Numbered from the stretch's first letter, positions 52,654 through 62,800 are shown. The stretch: 64,000 nucleotides of DNA from Ignavibacteriaceae bacterium (GCA_023229425.1 JALNZG010000002.1:362396-426395); one strand, 5' to 3'. The notes: generated by a model not told the origin, from the sequence alone. Translations and numbers: made by a program.

Positions 52654-53745
52654 ATGAACATAATAGGTAAAATAACAGGTATAAAATATAAAGTAGTTTT
52701 TTCAGAGAACTTGAAAAAAATTGACATCAAAAGTTTTGACATTAACGTAGCACCTTCAGCTTGTGTTATTACTGACAAAAAACATTCTTTTGCTATTTCA
52801 AAATGGGTTTCACCAAAGCGGACACGTTCATATCCATTTGAACGTGTTTTTAATACACTTCATATTTCAAAGAAAATTACTGTTATACCAATTGTAAAAG
52901 ACGAAGGAGCAAAAGGCGACAGAGATTTCATACAGTGGGACACAGTTTCTTTAATGTCATTGTTAGACGTATTTGTAATTTTTGCTTATTACACAAAAGC
53001 AGAAAAAGCAGACCAAAAAATAACCAATCAACAATTTGACAACAAATATGTTCTTTCTAAAATCAAAGAAATTGAACAATATCATAGTTCAGCATTGCAT
53101 TGGAATTTAAACGAACTCAATACTAACTTGCATAAAATCATTGACAAAGTAAAATCTTCCTACACTAAAATTGAAAAATCAACAGACATAAAACTTCATA
53201 GCTTAAAGGGTTTGGAAAGTTTTCAAAATAAAATAGGAAAAGATGTTTCATTGTTTATGGCTTTTTCAAGAGGCAAAGCAGAAAAAGCACAATCAAGAGA
53301 ATTTGTAACTTTTCAACCAAAAGAAAGTTTATCAACACTATCAAAAGCAAAAGTTACTATAACCAACTATTTAGGTGGACAATATTTTTTGACAGTTGAT
53401 GAAATTTTAATTACTAAAGACAAAATAAGTTTAATAGAAGGAAAACACAGTAAAAATGCAATACTTCCGAGTAAAGGCGACATTAAAGACGGTTTGTTGA
53501 AAATGATTTTGTATTGCAATCTATCGGAGGTAACAGCAAACGGAATAAAAATTAAAAGTGAAGCAGTATTATGTTTAACATCTTCAAAACTTAAAGGAAG
53601 TATTTCATCTAATAGTATAAAAAGTGAATTGACTAAATTCTTTAAGATCAATAACTTTTCATACACTCAAATTCTTCTTGTTGAAACTGTAATAAAAGAA
53701 GCCACACAAAATAAATTTGTCATTAAAATCCAATACTCAAAATGA
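52654..53745 (+). CDS. Putative type II restriction endonuclease
   Basis: The 363-residue protein has no family I can name. It precedes, and overlaps by four bases, a D12-class DNA adenine methylase, the usual place of its cognate endonuclease. Residues 244-264 look like a PD-(D/E)xK core: Asp249 in the FLTVDEILI strand, then Glu262 and Lys264 in LIEGKH. The preceding 240 residues are mostly helical with lysine-rich stretches. The pair is AT-rich with no clear ribosome site, suggesting transfer. Not a transposase or integrase. Confidence 0.65.
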   Translation: MNIIGKITGIKYKVVFSENLKKIDIKSFDINVAPSACVITDKKHSFAISKWVSPKRTRSYPFERVFNTLHISKKITVIPIVKDEGAKGDRDFIQWDTVSLMSLLDVFVIFAYYTKAEKADQKITNQQFDNKYVLSKIKEIEQYHSSALHWNLNELNTNLHKIIDKVKSSYTKIEKSTDIKLHSLKGLESFQNKIGKDVSLFMAFSRGKAEKAQSREFVTFQPKESLSTLSKAKVTITNYLGGQYFLTVDEILITKDKISLIEGKHSKNAILPSKGDIKDGLLKMILYCNLSEVTANGIKIKSEAVLCLTSSKLKGSISSNSIKSELTKFFKINNFSYTQILLVETVIKEATQNKFVIKIQYSK

Positions 53746-54644
53746 TAAAGAGTCCATTAAGATACCCAGGAGGCAAAAGCAGAGCAGTTGAACTAATATC
53801 AACTCTTTTGCCGGCATTTGACGAATTTAGAGAACCATTCTTGGGAGGAGGTTCAATTTTTATCTATGCCAAGCAAAGATTTCCAAATAAAAAGTTTTGG
53901 GTTAACGACCTTTATTTAGAACTTTTTAAATTTTGGGAAATGACACAAAAAGACGTTGACACTTTAATCGACAAAGTTTATGAATGGCGGAATAAATTTG
54001 CAGTCGGTAAAGAATTGCATAAGTTTTTAAATGAAAATTTAGAGGGGTTTAACGATTTAGAAAGAGCCGCAGCATTTTTTATTTACAATCGTATAACATT
54101 TTCAGGAACAAGTTTAAGCGGTGGTTTCAGTGAGGGAGCGTTTACAGGGCGTTTTACTGAAAGCAGTATTCAACGACTTAATCAATTTGCTAAGGTAATT
54201 AACGGTTCAACCATTACTAATCTTCCCTACGAAGAATTAGTAAAACAAGATGGAGAAAATGTATTTATTTTTCTAGACCCACCTTACTTTTCTGCGACAA
54301 AATCTGCACTTTACGGAAAGAATGGAAATTTGCACAAGTCCTTTGACCACAAAAAATTTGCAGAAATAATGCGAAACTGCAAACATAAATGGCTCATAAC
54401 TTATGACGATAGTGAATATATCAGAAAGCTATTTTCATTCGCCAACATTATTCCTTGGGACTTAACTTATGGAATGAGAAACGTAACCGAAAGTTCGGAC
54501 CAAAAAGGAAAAGAACTTTTCATCTCAAACTATTTAGAGCAACTACCCGAAAAACAACAGATGACTTTATTTGAACCGAAAGTGAAATATAGGACGATGA
54601 AAGAAGTACATCATATAACAACACCAACCCAAAAGCGGCGGTGA
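53742..54644 (+). CDS. D12-class N6-adenine DNA methyltransferase
   Basis: The 300-residue Dam-like enzyme has the SAM motif as REPFLGGGSIF (residues 30-40), a PLRYPGGKSR start and the catalytic DPPY at residues 179-182. It methylates adenine in a specific DNA sequence, which the sequence does not reveal. Its start overlaps the stop of the putative endonuclease (ATGA), so the two are made together and form a restriction-modification pair. Confidence 0.92.
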   Translation: MIKSPLRYPGGKSRAVELISTLLPAFDEFREPFLGGGSIFIYAKQRFPNKKFWVNDLYLELFKFWEMTQKDVDTLIDKVYEWRNKFAVGKELHKFLNENLEGFNDLERAAAFFIYNRITFSGTSLSGGFSEGAFTGRFTESSIQRLNQFAKVINGSTITNLPYEELVKQDGENVFIFLDPPYFSATKSALYGKNGNLHKSFDHKKFAEIMRNCKHKWLITYDDSEYIRKLFSFANIIPWDLTYGMRNVTESSDQKGKELFISNYLEQLPEKQQMTLFEPKVKYRTMKEVHHITTPTQKRR

Positions 54645-54745
54645 AATGGGGAAATCAATCTTTGTACTTCTATCAAACTTCAAAAGCGAGAGATAAGGAT
54701 TATGAAAAACAGTTCACTTTATATTATTGACTTTTGATTTCGCCA

Positions 54746-56563
54746 ATGTACATCCTTGGAATTTCTGCTTTTTACCACGATAGCGCCGCCTGCTTGCTTA
54801 AAGACGGTGAAATACTTGCCGCTGCCCAAGAAGAAAGATTCACACGAAAAAAAGGTGATCACGCCTTTCCTATTAATTCGATCAATTATTGCTTGCACCA
54901 TGCCGGAATAACAGGAAAAGATTTAGCTTATGTGGTTTTTTACGATAAACCTTTCTTAAAGTTTGAACGCCTTCTTGAAACCTATCTTAACTATGCGCCG
55001 GTTGGAATAAAATCTTTTATCAAAGCTATGCCGCTGTGGATAAAAGAAAAACTCTGGATGAAAGAATTTATTAAAAAAGAACTTGGCTTTGAAGGAACAA
55101 TTTTGTTCCCGGAACATCACGAATCGCACGCAGCATCTGCGTTTTATCCTTCGCCGTTTCAAGAAGCCGCATTCCTTACGATGGACGGTGTCGGCGAATG
55201 GACAACTTCAAGTTTTGGGATAGGAAGCGGAAATAAAATTCAAATTGATTCCGACATTCATTTCCCTCATTCAATCGGGTTGCTTTATTCAGCGTTTACT
55301 TATTACACAGGGTTCAAAGTAAATTCCGGCGAATACAAAGTGATGGGTTTGGCTCCATACGGCGAACCGAAATACGTTGATAAAATTTATTCGGAATTAA
55401 TTGATTTAAAAGAAGACGGCTCCTTCAAATTAAACATGGAGTATTTTAATTATTGCGCCGGTCTAACAATGACGAATGAAAAATTCCATAAACTTTTTGG
55501 CGGAGCGCCACGCAAACCGGAGACAAACCTCACACAAAAAGAAATGGACATTGCGCGTTCCGTTCAAGAAGTTACCGAAGAAGTTATGCTGCGGATGGCT
55601 AAGCACGTGCGCAAAGAAACCGGGCAGAAAAATCTTTGTCTTGCCGGTGGTGTTGCGTTGAATTGCGTTGCGAACGGAAAACTTTTGCGCGAAAATGTTT
55701 TTGAAAATATTTGGATCCAGCCTGCATCCGGTGATGCCGGAGGCGCTTTGGGAGCTGCATTAACATCATGGTATCAGTATCTTGGAAATGAAAGAAGTGC
55801 AAACGGAAAAACCGATGTTATGTACGGTGCTTATCTTGGTCCGGAATTTTCTAATGAAGAAATAAAAACATGGCTGGAAGAAAATGAAATTCCTTTTAAA
55901 CATATAAATGAAGACGAACTTTATTTTCAGACTGCTTCACTACTTGCAGATGAAAAAGTTGTAGGATGGTTTCAAGGAAGACTGGAATTTGGCCCGCGAG
56001 CGTTGGGGAACCGTTCAATTGTTGGCGATGCACGTTCCGCAAAAATGCAGGCAACGATGAACATAAAAATAAAATTCCGTGAAGGATTTCGCCCATTCGC
56101 CCCTTCAGTGCTTTCCGAAAAAGTTTCCGAATATTTTGAGTTGGAGAATGATAGTCCTTACATGCTGTTGGTCGCAGACGTAAAAAAAGAACGACAAAAA
56201 GAAATGACCGAAGAGCAAAAAAATCTTTTTGGAATTGAAAAATTGAACATTTTGCGTTCTGATATTCCGGCGGTTACGCATATTGATTATTCAGCTCGCA
56301 TTCAAACGGTGCATCAGAAAACCAATCCGAAGTATCACAAATTGATTTCAGAATTTGAAAAGCAGACCGGATACGCGGTAGTTGTAAATACTTCTTTTAA
56401 CGTTCGCGGGGAACCAATTGTTTGTTCACCGCAGGACGCTTACCGCTGTTTCATGCGTACCGATATTGATTTTCTTGTGCTCGGAAATTTTCTGCTGAAC
56501 AAAACAGAACAAAAGCAACTCGAAAATGATGTTGATTGGAAGAAGGAATTTGTGTTAGATTAA
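54746..56563 (+). CDS. Carbamoyltransferase, NodU/CmcH family
   Basis: The enzyme has an N-terminal TsaD-like ATP domain (YILGISAFYHDSAACLLKDG at residues 2-21, HHESHAASAF near residue 116, GGVALNCVANGKL near residue 301) and a C-terminal carbamoyl-transfer domain (FGPRALGNRSI, and NTSFNVRGEPIVCSP). It transfers a carbamoyl group from carbamoyl phosphate to a hydroxyl. I prefer the ATG at 54746, because the longer in-frame start is a TTG with no ribosome site. SxtJ and DUF5989 genes downstream are usual partners. Confidence 0.92.
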   Translation: MYILGISAFYHDSAACLLKDGEILAAAQEERFTRKKGDHAFPINSINYCLHHAGITGKDLAYVVFYDKPFLKFERLLETYLNYAPVGIKSFIKAMPLWIKEKLWMKEFIKKELGFEGTILFPEHHESHAASAFYPSPFQEAAFLTMDGVGEWTTSSFGIGSGNKIQIDSDIHFPHSIGLLYSAFTYYTGFKVNSGEYKVMGLAPYGEPKYVDKIYSELIDLKEDGSFKLNMEYFNYCAGLTMTNEKFHKLFGGAPRKPETNLTQKEMDIARSVQEVTEEVMLRMAKHVRKETGQKNLCLAGGVALNCVANGKLLRENVFENIWIQPASGDAGGALGAALTSWYQYLGNERSANGKTDVMYGAYLGPEFSNEEIKTWLEENEIPFKHINEDELYFQTASLLADEKVVGWFQGRLEFGPRALGNRSIVGDARSAKMQATMNIKIKFREGFRPFAPSVLSEKVSEYFELENDSPYMLLVADVKKERQKEMTEEQKNLFGIEKLNILRSDIPAVTHIDYSARIQTVHQKTNPKYHKLISEFEKQTGYAVVVNTSFNVRGEPIVCSPQDAYRCFMRTDIDFLVLGNFLLNKTEQKQLENDVDWKKEFVLD

Positions 56564-56586
56564 ATAATAAGATTAAAATAATAGAC

Positions 56587-56799
56587 ATGGTTATGAAAAA
56601 ACTAAGGACGAAAGAGCAAATTCTTTACAATAAAAGGGGAAAACCTAAAAGTGTACTCATTGATTACAAAGTATATAAAGAAATGCTTGAATTGATCGAG
56701 GACTTGGGATGTGTAAAGATAATTAAAGAAAGAAAAAACGAACCGAAAATTGAATTTGAGCGACTCAAAGACGAATTAAAAAAAGATGGAATCCTTTAG
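56587..56799 (+). CDS. Orphan antitoxin-like protein (Phd/YefM-type)
   Basis: The short protein of about 70 residues has a VLIDYKVYKEMLELIEDLG helix and a C-terminal IEFERLKDELKKDGIL tail, as in Phd/YefM and related antitoxins, after an N-terminal part that could bind DNA. No toxin gene stands next to it; SxtJ follows two bases later. An in-frame ATG at 56593 is an equally good start. It may be a lone antitoxin or a regulator of the cluster. Confidence 0.5.
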   Translation: MVMKKLRTKEQILYNKRGKPKSVLIDYKVYKEMLELIEDLGCVKIIKERKNEPKIEFERLKDELKKDGIL

Positions 56800-56802
56800 A
56801 AA

Positions 56803-57219
56803 ATGATTGCAGAAGAAATAAAACAAATAAAAGCTACTCCAGCAGAATTAAGAAAATTCGGACTTACTATCGGCGGATTGTTAAGTGTTATCGGAATTAT
56901 TCTGATAATCTTGCATGCAAAGAATAAATTAATTTTCAGCGGATTGGGTTTTCTCATTATGTTCCTCGGATTGACTCTCCCAAAAGCGTTAACGTGGGTT
57001 TACAAACTTTGGATGGGTTTAAGTGTTGTGCTCGGCTTCATTTCAACAAGAATAATTTTAAGCATCCTCTTTTATTTTGTATTAACTCCCATTAAATTTC
57101 TTTATAAATTTACAGGAAAGAATTTCTTGGATTTGAAGATAGAGAAGTCTGCAGCGAGTTATTGGCGGAAACGTCCGGTGATCACTTTCGATAAATCTCA
57201 ATATGAAAAGCAGTTTTAG
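56803..57219 (+). CDS. SxtJ-family membrane protein
   Basis: The 138-residue protein has three or four membrane segments (residues about 23-42, 45-64, 70-106) and the SxtJ-type C-terminal basic tail with SYWRKRP. The family is named from saxitoxin ORF J; it is found next to carbamoyltransferases, and its role is unknown. It lies three bases after the antitoxin-like gene and eight before the DUF5989 gene. Confidence 0.82.
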   Translation: MIAEEIKQIKATPAELRKFGLTIGGLLSVIGIILIILHAKNKLIFSGLGFLIMFLGLTLPKALTWVYKLWMGLSVVLGFISTRIILSILFYFVLTPIKFLYKFTGKNFLDLKIEKSAASYWRKRPVITFDKSQYEKQF

Positions 57220-57227
57220 GAGCAATA

Positions 57228-57386
57228 ATGAGTAAACTTTCAATTATAGCTGAGTTGTGGGATTTTTTAAAAGTCCGCAAAAAATGGTGGCTTGCCCCAA
57301 TATTATTTTTTCTCGTTCTTCTCGGCGGATTGATCATCTTAACGCAAGGCTCCGCGCTGGCGCCATTTATTTACGCTATTTTTTAG
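57228..57386 (+). CDS. DUF5989 small membrane protein
   Basis: The 52-residue protein begins MSKLSIIAELWDFLKVRKKW and has one TM segment with the family's PILFFLVLLGG and a GSALAPFIY end. This tiny family regularly accompanies NodU-like carbamoyltransferases and SxtJ. It is eight bases after the SxtJ stop, with AGGAG upstream. It is too short for many gene finders. Confidence 0.85.
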   Translation: MSKLSIIAELWDFLKVRKKWWLAPILFFLVLLGGLIILTQGSALAPFIYAIF

Positions 57387-57393
57387 ATGAAGC

Positions 57394-57543
57394 GTGGCTG
57401 AAAAAATCAAAATAGAAATAAAAAAGAAGAAAAAAAGAGTCCCTCTTCCGCAGAAACCCCCGAAAGTTATTTCAACTAAAAAAACTTACAACAGGAAGAA
57501 AGAAAAACAATCGGCTCAGGAAGAGAGCGTTACTACAAAATAA
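57394..57543 (+). CDS. Lysine-rich 49-residue microprotein
   Basis: A GTG at 57394, seven bases after the DUF5989 stop, opens a frame of 49 codons ending at TAA 57543. It starts AEKIKIEIKKKKKR and continues PLPQKPPKVISTKK with a total of about 17 lysines, and no cysteine. The tight spacing and length make it a likely fourth or fifth member of the cluster. Its role is unknown; the charge fits a cytoplasmic partner of the membrane proteins. Confidence 0.6.
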   Translation: MAEKIKIEIKKKKKRVPLPQKPPKVISTKKTYNRKKEKQSAQEESVTTK

Positions 57544-57590
57544 GGAAATCACTTTACACGCTTTTTCATTGATTGTACTCCCGCTATTCA

Positions 57591-57689
57591 CTATTCCACT
57601 AACCGCAAAGCGTTGAGGTTTCTGTACAAAAAAACAGTGATTCCCGTTTCTCCGTTATGAAAAACCGGAATCTTTATAGAAATATTCAA
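57591..57689 (-). pseudogene. Possible remnant of a P1B-type ATPase C-terminus
   Basis: A 32-codon minus-strand frame (TTG start, AAAGGA upstream) reads IPVFHNGETGITVFLYRN then LNALRLVE. The H-x-G-x-T and N-A-L-R-L words are those at the end of heavy-metal P-type ATPases, with about five extra residues between them. No other ATPase part lies upstream on that strand. The match is short, so it could be chance. Confidence 0.25.
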
Positions 57690-57705
57690 CAAAATCCTTT
57701 TTTTA

Positions 57706-57738
57706 TTTGCCTCTTATTTAAATAATGTCTTATATTTG
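57706..57738 (+). promoter_or_regulatory. Candidate promoter of the Lrp/AsnC gene
   Basis: TATATTTG (57731-57738) fits TAnnTTTG. A Bacteroidota-like TTTG lies at 57706-57709. The palindrome CCTAA-N5-TTAGG at 57759-57773 downstream, next to the ATG, could be an autoregulatory site. Confidence 0.5.
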
Positions 57739-57779
57739 CAACTAATAATACAATATATCCTAAAAATATTAGGTGTAAC

Positions 57780-58229
57780 ATGATAGATAACTTAGATATT
57801 AAAATTTTAGAACTCCTTCAAGAACAGGGAAGAACAAAACGAAACCAGCTTGCCGAAGCCGTGAGTATGTCAATTCCTTCGGTTAGCGAAAGGCTTCACA
57901 AACTTGAAGACAAAAAAATTATTGAAAGTTATTATACAAAGATCAACCGTAAAGCTTTCGGTTATGATATTATGGCGTTTATTTTGCTGGTGATGGATTC
58001 TTCCAAACATTATAAAACTTTGGCAATAAAAGTTGAACAGCATCCGGACATTCTTGAATGCCATTCCATTCTTGGTGAAGGTTCACATATTCTGAAAACC
58101 ATCGCAAAAAACACAGAGGCGTTAGAGAAATTGCTTGCGGAAATTCAATCATGGCCCGGAGTAGTAAGTACAAAATCATTTTTCGTTCTTTCATCAATTA
58201 AAGAAACAACAAAAATTTCGTTGAAATAA
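57780..58229 (+). CDS. Lrp/AsnC-family transcriptional regulator
   Basis: The 149-residue protein has the AsnC helix-turn-helix at residues 1-60 (LDIKILELLQEQGRTKRNQLAEAVSMSIPSVSERLHKLE) and a C-terminal RAM ligand-binding domain with HSILGEGSHILKTIA and WPGVVSTKSFFVLSSIKET. It probably responds to an amino acid. It stands 53 bp before glnA on the same strand, and glutamine synthetase is a plausible target. Confidence 0.9.
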   Translation: MIDNLDIKILELLQEQGRTKRNQLAEAVSMSIPSVSERLHKLEDKKIIESYYTKINRKAFGYDIMAFILLVMDSSKHYKTLAIKVEQHPDILECHSILGEGSHILKTIAKNTEALEKLLAEIQSWPGVVSTKSFFVLSSIKETTKISLK

Positions 58230-58282
58230 ATCAACGTTAAAGAAGTAACAAAACAAATCATAAAAAAATAAAGAGGTTAGTT

Positions 58283-59710
58283 ATGGCTAAAGAGATGTCT
58301 GCAATAGACAAAGTCCTCAAATTCGTTAAAGAGAAAAATATACAATTTGTGGATATGAAATTCATGGATATGCCGGGACAATGGCAGCATATTACTTTTC
58401 CGGTTACACAATTCAATGCCGGTTCTTTTGAAGACGGTTTCGGCTTTGATGGGTCTTCCATCCGCGGTTGGAAAGCAATTAATGAAAGTGATATGTTAAT
58501 TATTCCGGATCCAAACACGATGTGGGTAGATCCGTTTATCACTGCGCCGACTATCAGTTTAACTTGCGATGTGTATGAACCGGCGACAAAAGAAAAATAT
58601 TCACGCTGCCCGAGAAACATTGCGCAAAAAGCACAATCATACCTGCTCTCAACCGGAATTGCCGATACCGTTTTTTTCGGTCCCGAAGCAGAATTTTTCG
58701 TCTTCGACGATGTCCGTTTTGATTCTTCACAAAACAGCAGTTTTTATTTTGTTGATTCTGTAGAAGGTAAATGGAACAGCGGACGCGATGAAGGTCCGAA
58801 CCTTGCCTACAAACCAAGATACAAAGAAGGTTATTTCCCGGTTCCCCCAACCGATTCGCTCATGGATTTAAGAAATGAAATGGTTATCAACTTAATGAAT
58901 GCCGGACTTGATATTGAAGCCCAGCATCACGAAGTTGCAAGCGGCGGACAATGCGAAATTGATGTTCGTTTTCAACCATTACTTCTGGCGGCTGATCAAT
59001 TATTGATGTTCAAATATATTATAAAAAACACAGCTAAAAAGAATAACAGAACCGTAACGTTTATGCCTAAACCGATCTTCGGCGATAACGGAAGCGGTAT
59101 GCACGTTCACTCAAGTTTGTGGAAAAAAGGTAAACCGCTTTTTGCCGGTAACGGATACGCGGGTTTAAGTGAAATGGCGCTCTATTATATCGGCGGTATT
59201 TTGAAACACGCGCCTTCTTTGTTGGCGATTACAAATCCAACAACAAACTCTTACAAGAGACTTGTTCCTGGATTTGAAGCTCCTGTTAACTTAGCGTATT
59301 CACAAAGGAACAGAAGCGCTTCTATCAGAATTCCGATGTACTCCAATAGTCCAAAGGCAAAACGTGTTGAATTCCGCTGCCCTGATCCTTCAACAAATCC
59401 GTACCTTGCATTCTCCGCAATTATGATGGCTGGGTTGGATGGAATTATCAACCGTATTGATCCGGGTGAACCGCTCGACAAGGATATTTACGATATGGAA
59501 CCGGAGGAACTGAAAAATGTTCCGTCAACTCCGGGAAGTCTTGACGCGGCGTTAGAATGTCTTAAAAAAGATCACGATTATTTGCTTAAAGGCGATGTAT
59601 TTACCGAAGATGTTATTGACACCTGGATAAAATACAAAACCGATAAAGAAATTAAACCGATGGCGCTTCAGCCGCATCCGTACGAATTTACTTTGTACTA
59701 TGATGTTTAA
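58283..59710 (+). CDS. glnA: Glutamine synthetase, type I
   Basis: The 475-residue enzyme makes glutamine from glutamate and ammonia using ATP. GFDGSSIRGW is near residue 52, FFGPEAEFFVFD near residue 132, and NRSASIRIP near residue 345. A tyrosine is kept in the IYDMEPEELK segment near residue 403, where adenylylated type I-beta enzymes have their regulatory Tyr. The ATG follows an AGAGG site. It ends at a strong terminator. Confidence 0.96.
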   Translation: MAKEMSAIDKVLKFVKEKNIQFVDMKFMDMPGQWQHITFPVTQFNAGSFEDGFGFDGSSIRGWKAINESDMLIIPDPNTMWVDPFITAPTISLTCDVYEPATKEKYSRCPRNIAQKAQSYLLSTGIADTVFFGPEAEFFVFDDVRFDSSQNSSFYFVDSVEGKWNSGRDEGPNLAYKPRYKEGYFPVPPTDSLMDLRNEMVINLMNAGLDIEAQHHEVASGGQCEIDVRFQPLLLAADQLLMFKYIIKNTAKKNNRTVTFMPKPIFGDNGSGMHVHSSLWKKGKPLFAGNGYAGLSEMALYYIGGILKHAPSLLAITNPTTNSYKRLVPGFEAPVNLAYSQRNRSASIRIPMYSNSPKAKRVEFRCPDPSTNPYLAFSAIMMAGLDGIINRIDPGEPLDKDIYDMEPEELKNVPSTPGSLDAALECLKKDHDYLLKGDVFTEDVIDTWIKYKTDKEIKPMALQPHPYEFTLYYDV

Positions 59711-59731
59711 TAGTTCTTTCGATCTTTAATG

Positions 59732-59763
59732 AAAAAAGGGTAACCGATTTGGTTACCCTTTTT
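59732..59763 (+). terminator. Rho-independent terminator of glnA
   Basis: AAAAAGGGTAACC (59733-59745) pairs with GGTTACCCTTTTT (59751-59763) across a 5-base loop, followed by T-rich DNA. Confidence 0.9.
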
Positions 59764-59865
59764 ATTTTGTGCAAAGATAGAAAAAGAGACGATGCATCCT
59801 ACACTCGGGATAAGTTGTCTTGTCTTTACTTTTTTTAATTCTGACTTCCGATATCTGACTTCTCT

Positions 59866-62800
59866 TTACTTAACCAGAATCATCTTCTTAGTAGAAGTAT
59901 AATCGTTTACGCGTAATTGGTAAACATACATTCCACTTGCAAGTGATGATGCATCAAATTGAACGGTGTATTTGCCCATTTCTTTCTGCTCGTTTACAAG
60001 AGTTTTTACTTCGTTACCAAGAACGTCGTATATCTTGAGCGTTACTAATCCTTCTTTTGGTAATTGATAAGTTATTGTTGTTACCGGGTTAAAAGGATTT
60101 GGGTAGTTATTAAACAATGCATACTCTTTGGGTATTTCTATTTCAAGTGTAGCTTCTGTTTTATTTTGTTTTTTACCCAAAGCAAAATTATCGCCTTCAG
60201 TTATTAGCATTTCGGCAGTTGAAATATGCATTATTGCATCCTCATCATCAGAAAATTTATTTTTCATTTCAGCTAAAAGATTTTTGGCTGAAATTATATC
60301 TTTCTTTTTATGAAGTATATAATTGAATTTATCTAAGAGTCCTTCAAAGTTATCTCTTTTTGAACTCTTATCGTTCCTAAGTTCGTCGAATATGGCTGTC
60401 GCTTTATCGTCTTCATCTTTGTTTAAATAGAACCCGGCAAGGTGTTTTTTTATCCGTGATTTATTCTCTTCGTTAGGATCTTTTAATAGGTCTTCAAAAT
60501 ACAATTGTACATTTTCTTTACCGTAGCGTTCTTTTAAGCCACCTAAGGCAGTAATTGCGTACAAACTATTTTTTTTGTTCTTCACCATCTTTTTAAGATA
60601 TTCAATCGCCTCGTCAATTTTACCTTCTTTCTCTAGTCTAATCTCTTTTAATATTTCATCTTCATTTTTATCGGTACCTAAATCATTGGAGACATGACCT
60701 TTAGCCATAGATGTGGTATTCAATACGGGGGTTGATTTGTCCGTTGTCGCTAACGTTTGAACTTCTGATGATGAAGTATTGGCAACAGCTATGGCCTGCG
60801 AGCCACCCTGAGGAAGCCAAGGATCGGTTGAAAGAGCAGGCAGGATTTCCCATGTAGACGTAGGGTCGAGGTATTGTTTCAGATTACCAACACCCCAATA
60901 ATTATTTTGAACTAAAGCTCGACTGCTTGCATAAACGAAAATATTATAATAATCGTTATTAGATATATTATTGTTCCAACAAATATTCGTTCCATAGCCG
61001 CCTATAAGAAAGGCTCCCCACCCTATCTGGACACCCATCCTATTAAAGGTAAATTTATTGTTAGGGAAATGATTCTGCCATGTATAATCTGTAAAATATG
61101 CATTTGAACCGCCTACATAAATACCGTGATCAAAACCACTAATGCTGTTATGGGTAATGTAACCATTAGTTCCATTATAAAGTATTATACCTTCCTGATG
61201 TTTATAATTTGCATTTCCGGATGTCTTAGTGATAGAATTGTCTTGAATTAAAGGACTTTTATTTATCGCGTCCACATAAATACCATGGAGGGAAGGATTA
61301 GTGATCTGATTATTAATGATCTGCGGACTAGCGTTATATACATAAACACCTTGATTACAATTTTGAATTATTGAGTTTTTAACTGTCACATTCGCATCAT
61401 TTAAAATTTGTATACTTGTTGCATTATACACTTCAACGTTACTTAATATTGAAGATGTCGCACCCGTGCCATCAAATTTGAGTGATCCCCATAAGCCGTT
61501 AGGGCCACTTCTGTTGAAAATTATTCTATTTGCACTTGTCCCGTTTGCTATCAGAGTACCGTTAACAATTAGGGAAGCACCGTTTGTAAAAGTTAAACTA
61601 ACTCCGGGTTGTATAGACAACGTTATACCTGAATTTAGCGTTGTTGTTTGTGGAATATTTTCATTATATGCTAACGTACCTCCGGCAAGCATTACAGGTT
61701 CCATCTTGAATAATTTACCTTCGCCGGGCTGGTAGTTTGTTGTAAATGATCCGGTGTTTGAAACCGTCCAGGTATTTGATGTGCCGACTTCGGTTACTTT
61801 CCAGTTGTTGTAAATAGTAGTGGATTTATTTATGGTAACCGCAATATTACGCTGATCCGCGGACAATGTGCGACGGTTAACTACAAAGAAAAATTCAAGT
61901 TTATCGTTGTTGATTTGATCTGATCTTCTAAATGTTCCAAGTTCGACATAAGTTGAAGACGGATAACTATCTTGTGTGCCGCCGGTAGTATAGGCACTAA
62001 TATTTGTGATATAATTAGGATAACCCGGGTTAGTATGAATGCTATAACCACCTTGCCAGGCAAGATTCATCAGTGTTGGGCCAACTAAAGCTAACTTAAG
62101 ATTGAGACTTTTTATTCCGTCCCATTTGTTTTCGTGATAAACACTATAAGGAGAACTGCTATTAATGGGGTCTAAGTTTGGATCGACTAATCCTATCATA
62201 TCCCTATTTGATTCAGTCCAGTAACCAAAGTAATGAACGCCTTTAGCTCCATAAGCAAGTGCCAAATTTACTTGAGCATAAATTTCGCTCAGATATGGCT
62301 CTCTCGTTATATTAGAGAATTGACTAATATTAGGAAAATACTGCCAGGTTTTTGAATTAGTGTAAACAGAGTTTTGTTGAGCCAGTTTAAATTTAGCTAT
62401 AGCTGTTTGAAATTCATTCTGTGCAAAAGATGTATAATTTGGATCTAATTGTAAAGGAGCACCCCAATGAAAACGGTAAATATCCGTTGCCAATTCATAA
62501 GGTACCGCTTCCTGAGCATATCGATCGAATGAGCCATAATTTGGATCTTCGGTTGTCATTGCTGTGTAGCCAAGACCTTTACCTGAAGCTGGGTCGATTC
62601 CGTTTTCTTGACCGGCAATTATAAGCTGTTTATTTATATGATCGTAAGCTAGGTATTGATTTATGTAGGGCTCATCTCTAAGGTAAAACCGTGCAAGAGC
62701 AGGTTTAGTATTGAACTTTTTTGCTATTGTGTTAATTTGATTATCATATCCGCCGTTAAAAAGTGTTGAAGGATCATAAGTTGTATTAAAAGTACCGTCA

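Noticed and set aside
52565..54745. Mobile element or integrase around the restriction-modification pair
   Set aside because: No transposase, integrase, tRNA or flanking direct repeat could be found, although the base use suggests transfer.
58230..58282. Sigma-54 promoter before glnA
   Set aside because: Looked for a GG-N10-GC type -24/-12 site because rpoN is in the window; none is present in the 53-bp gap.
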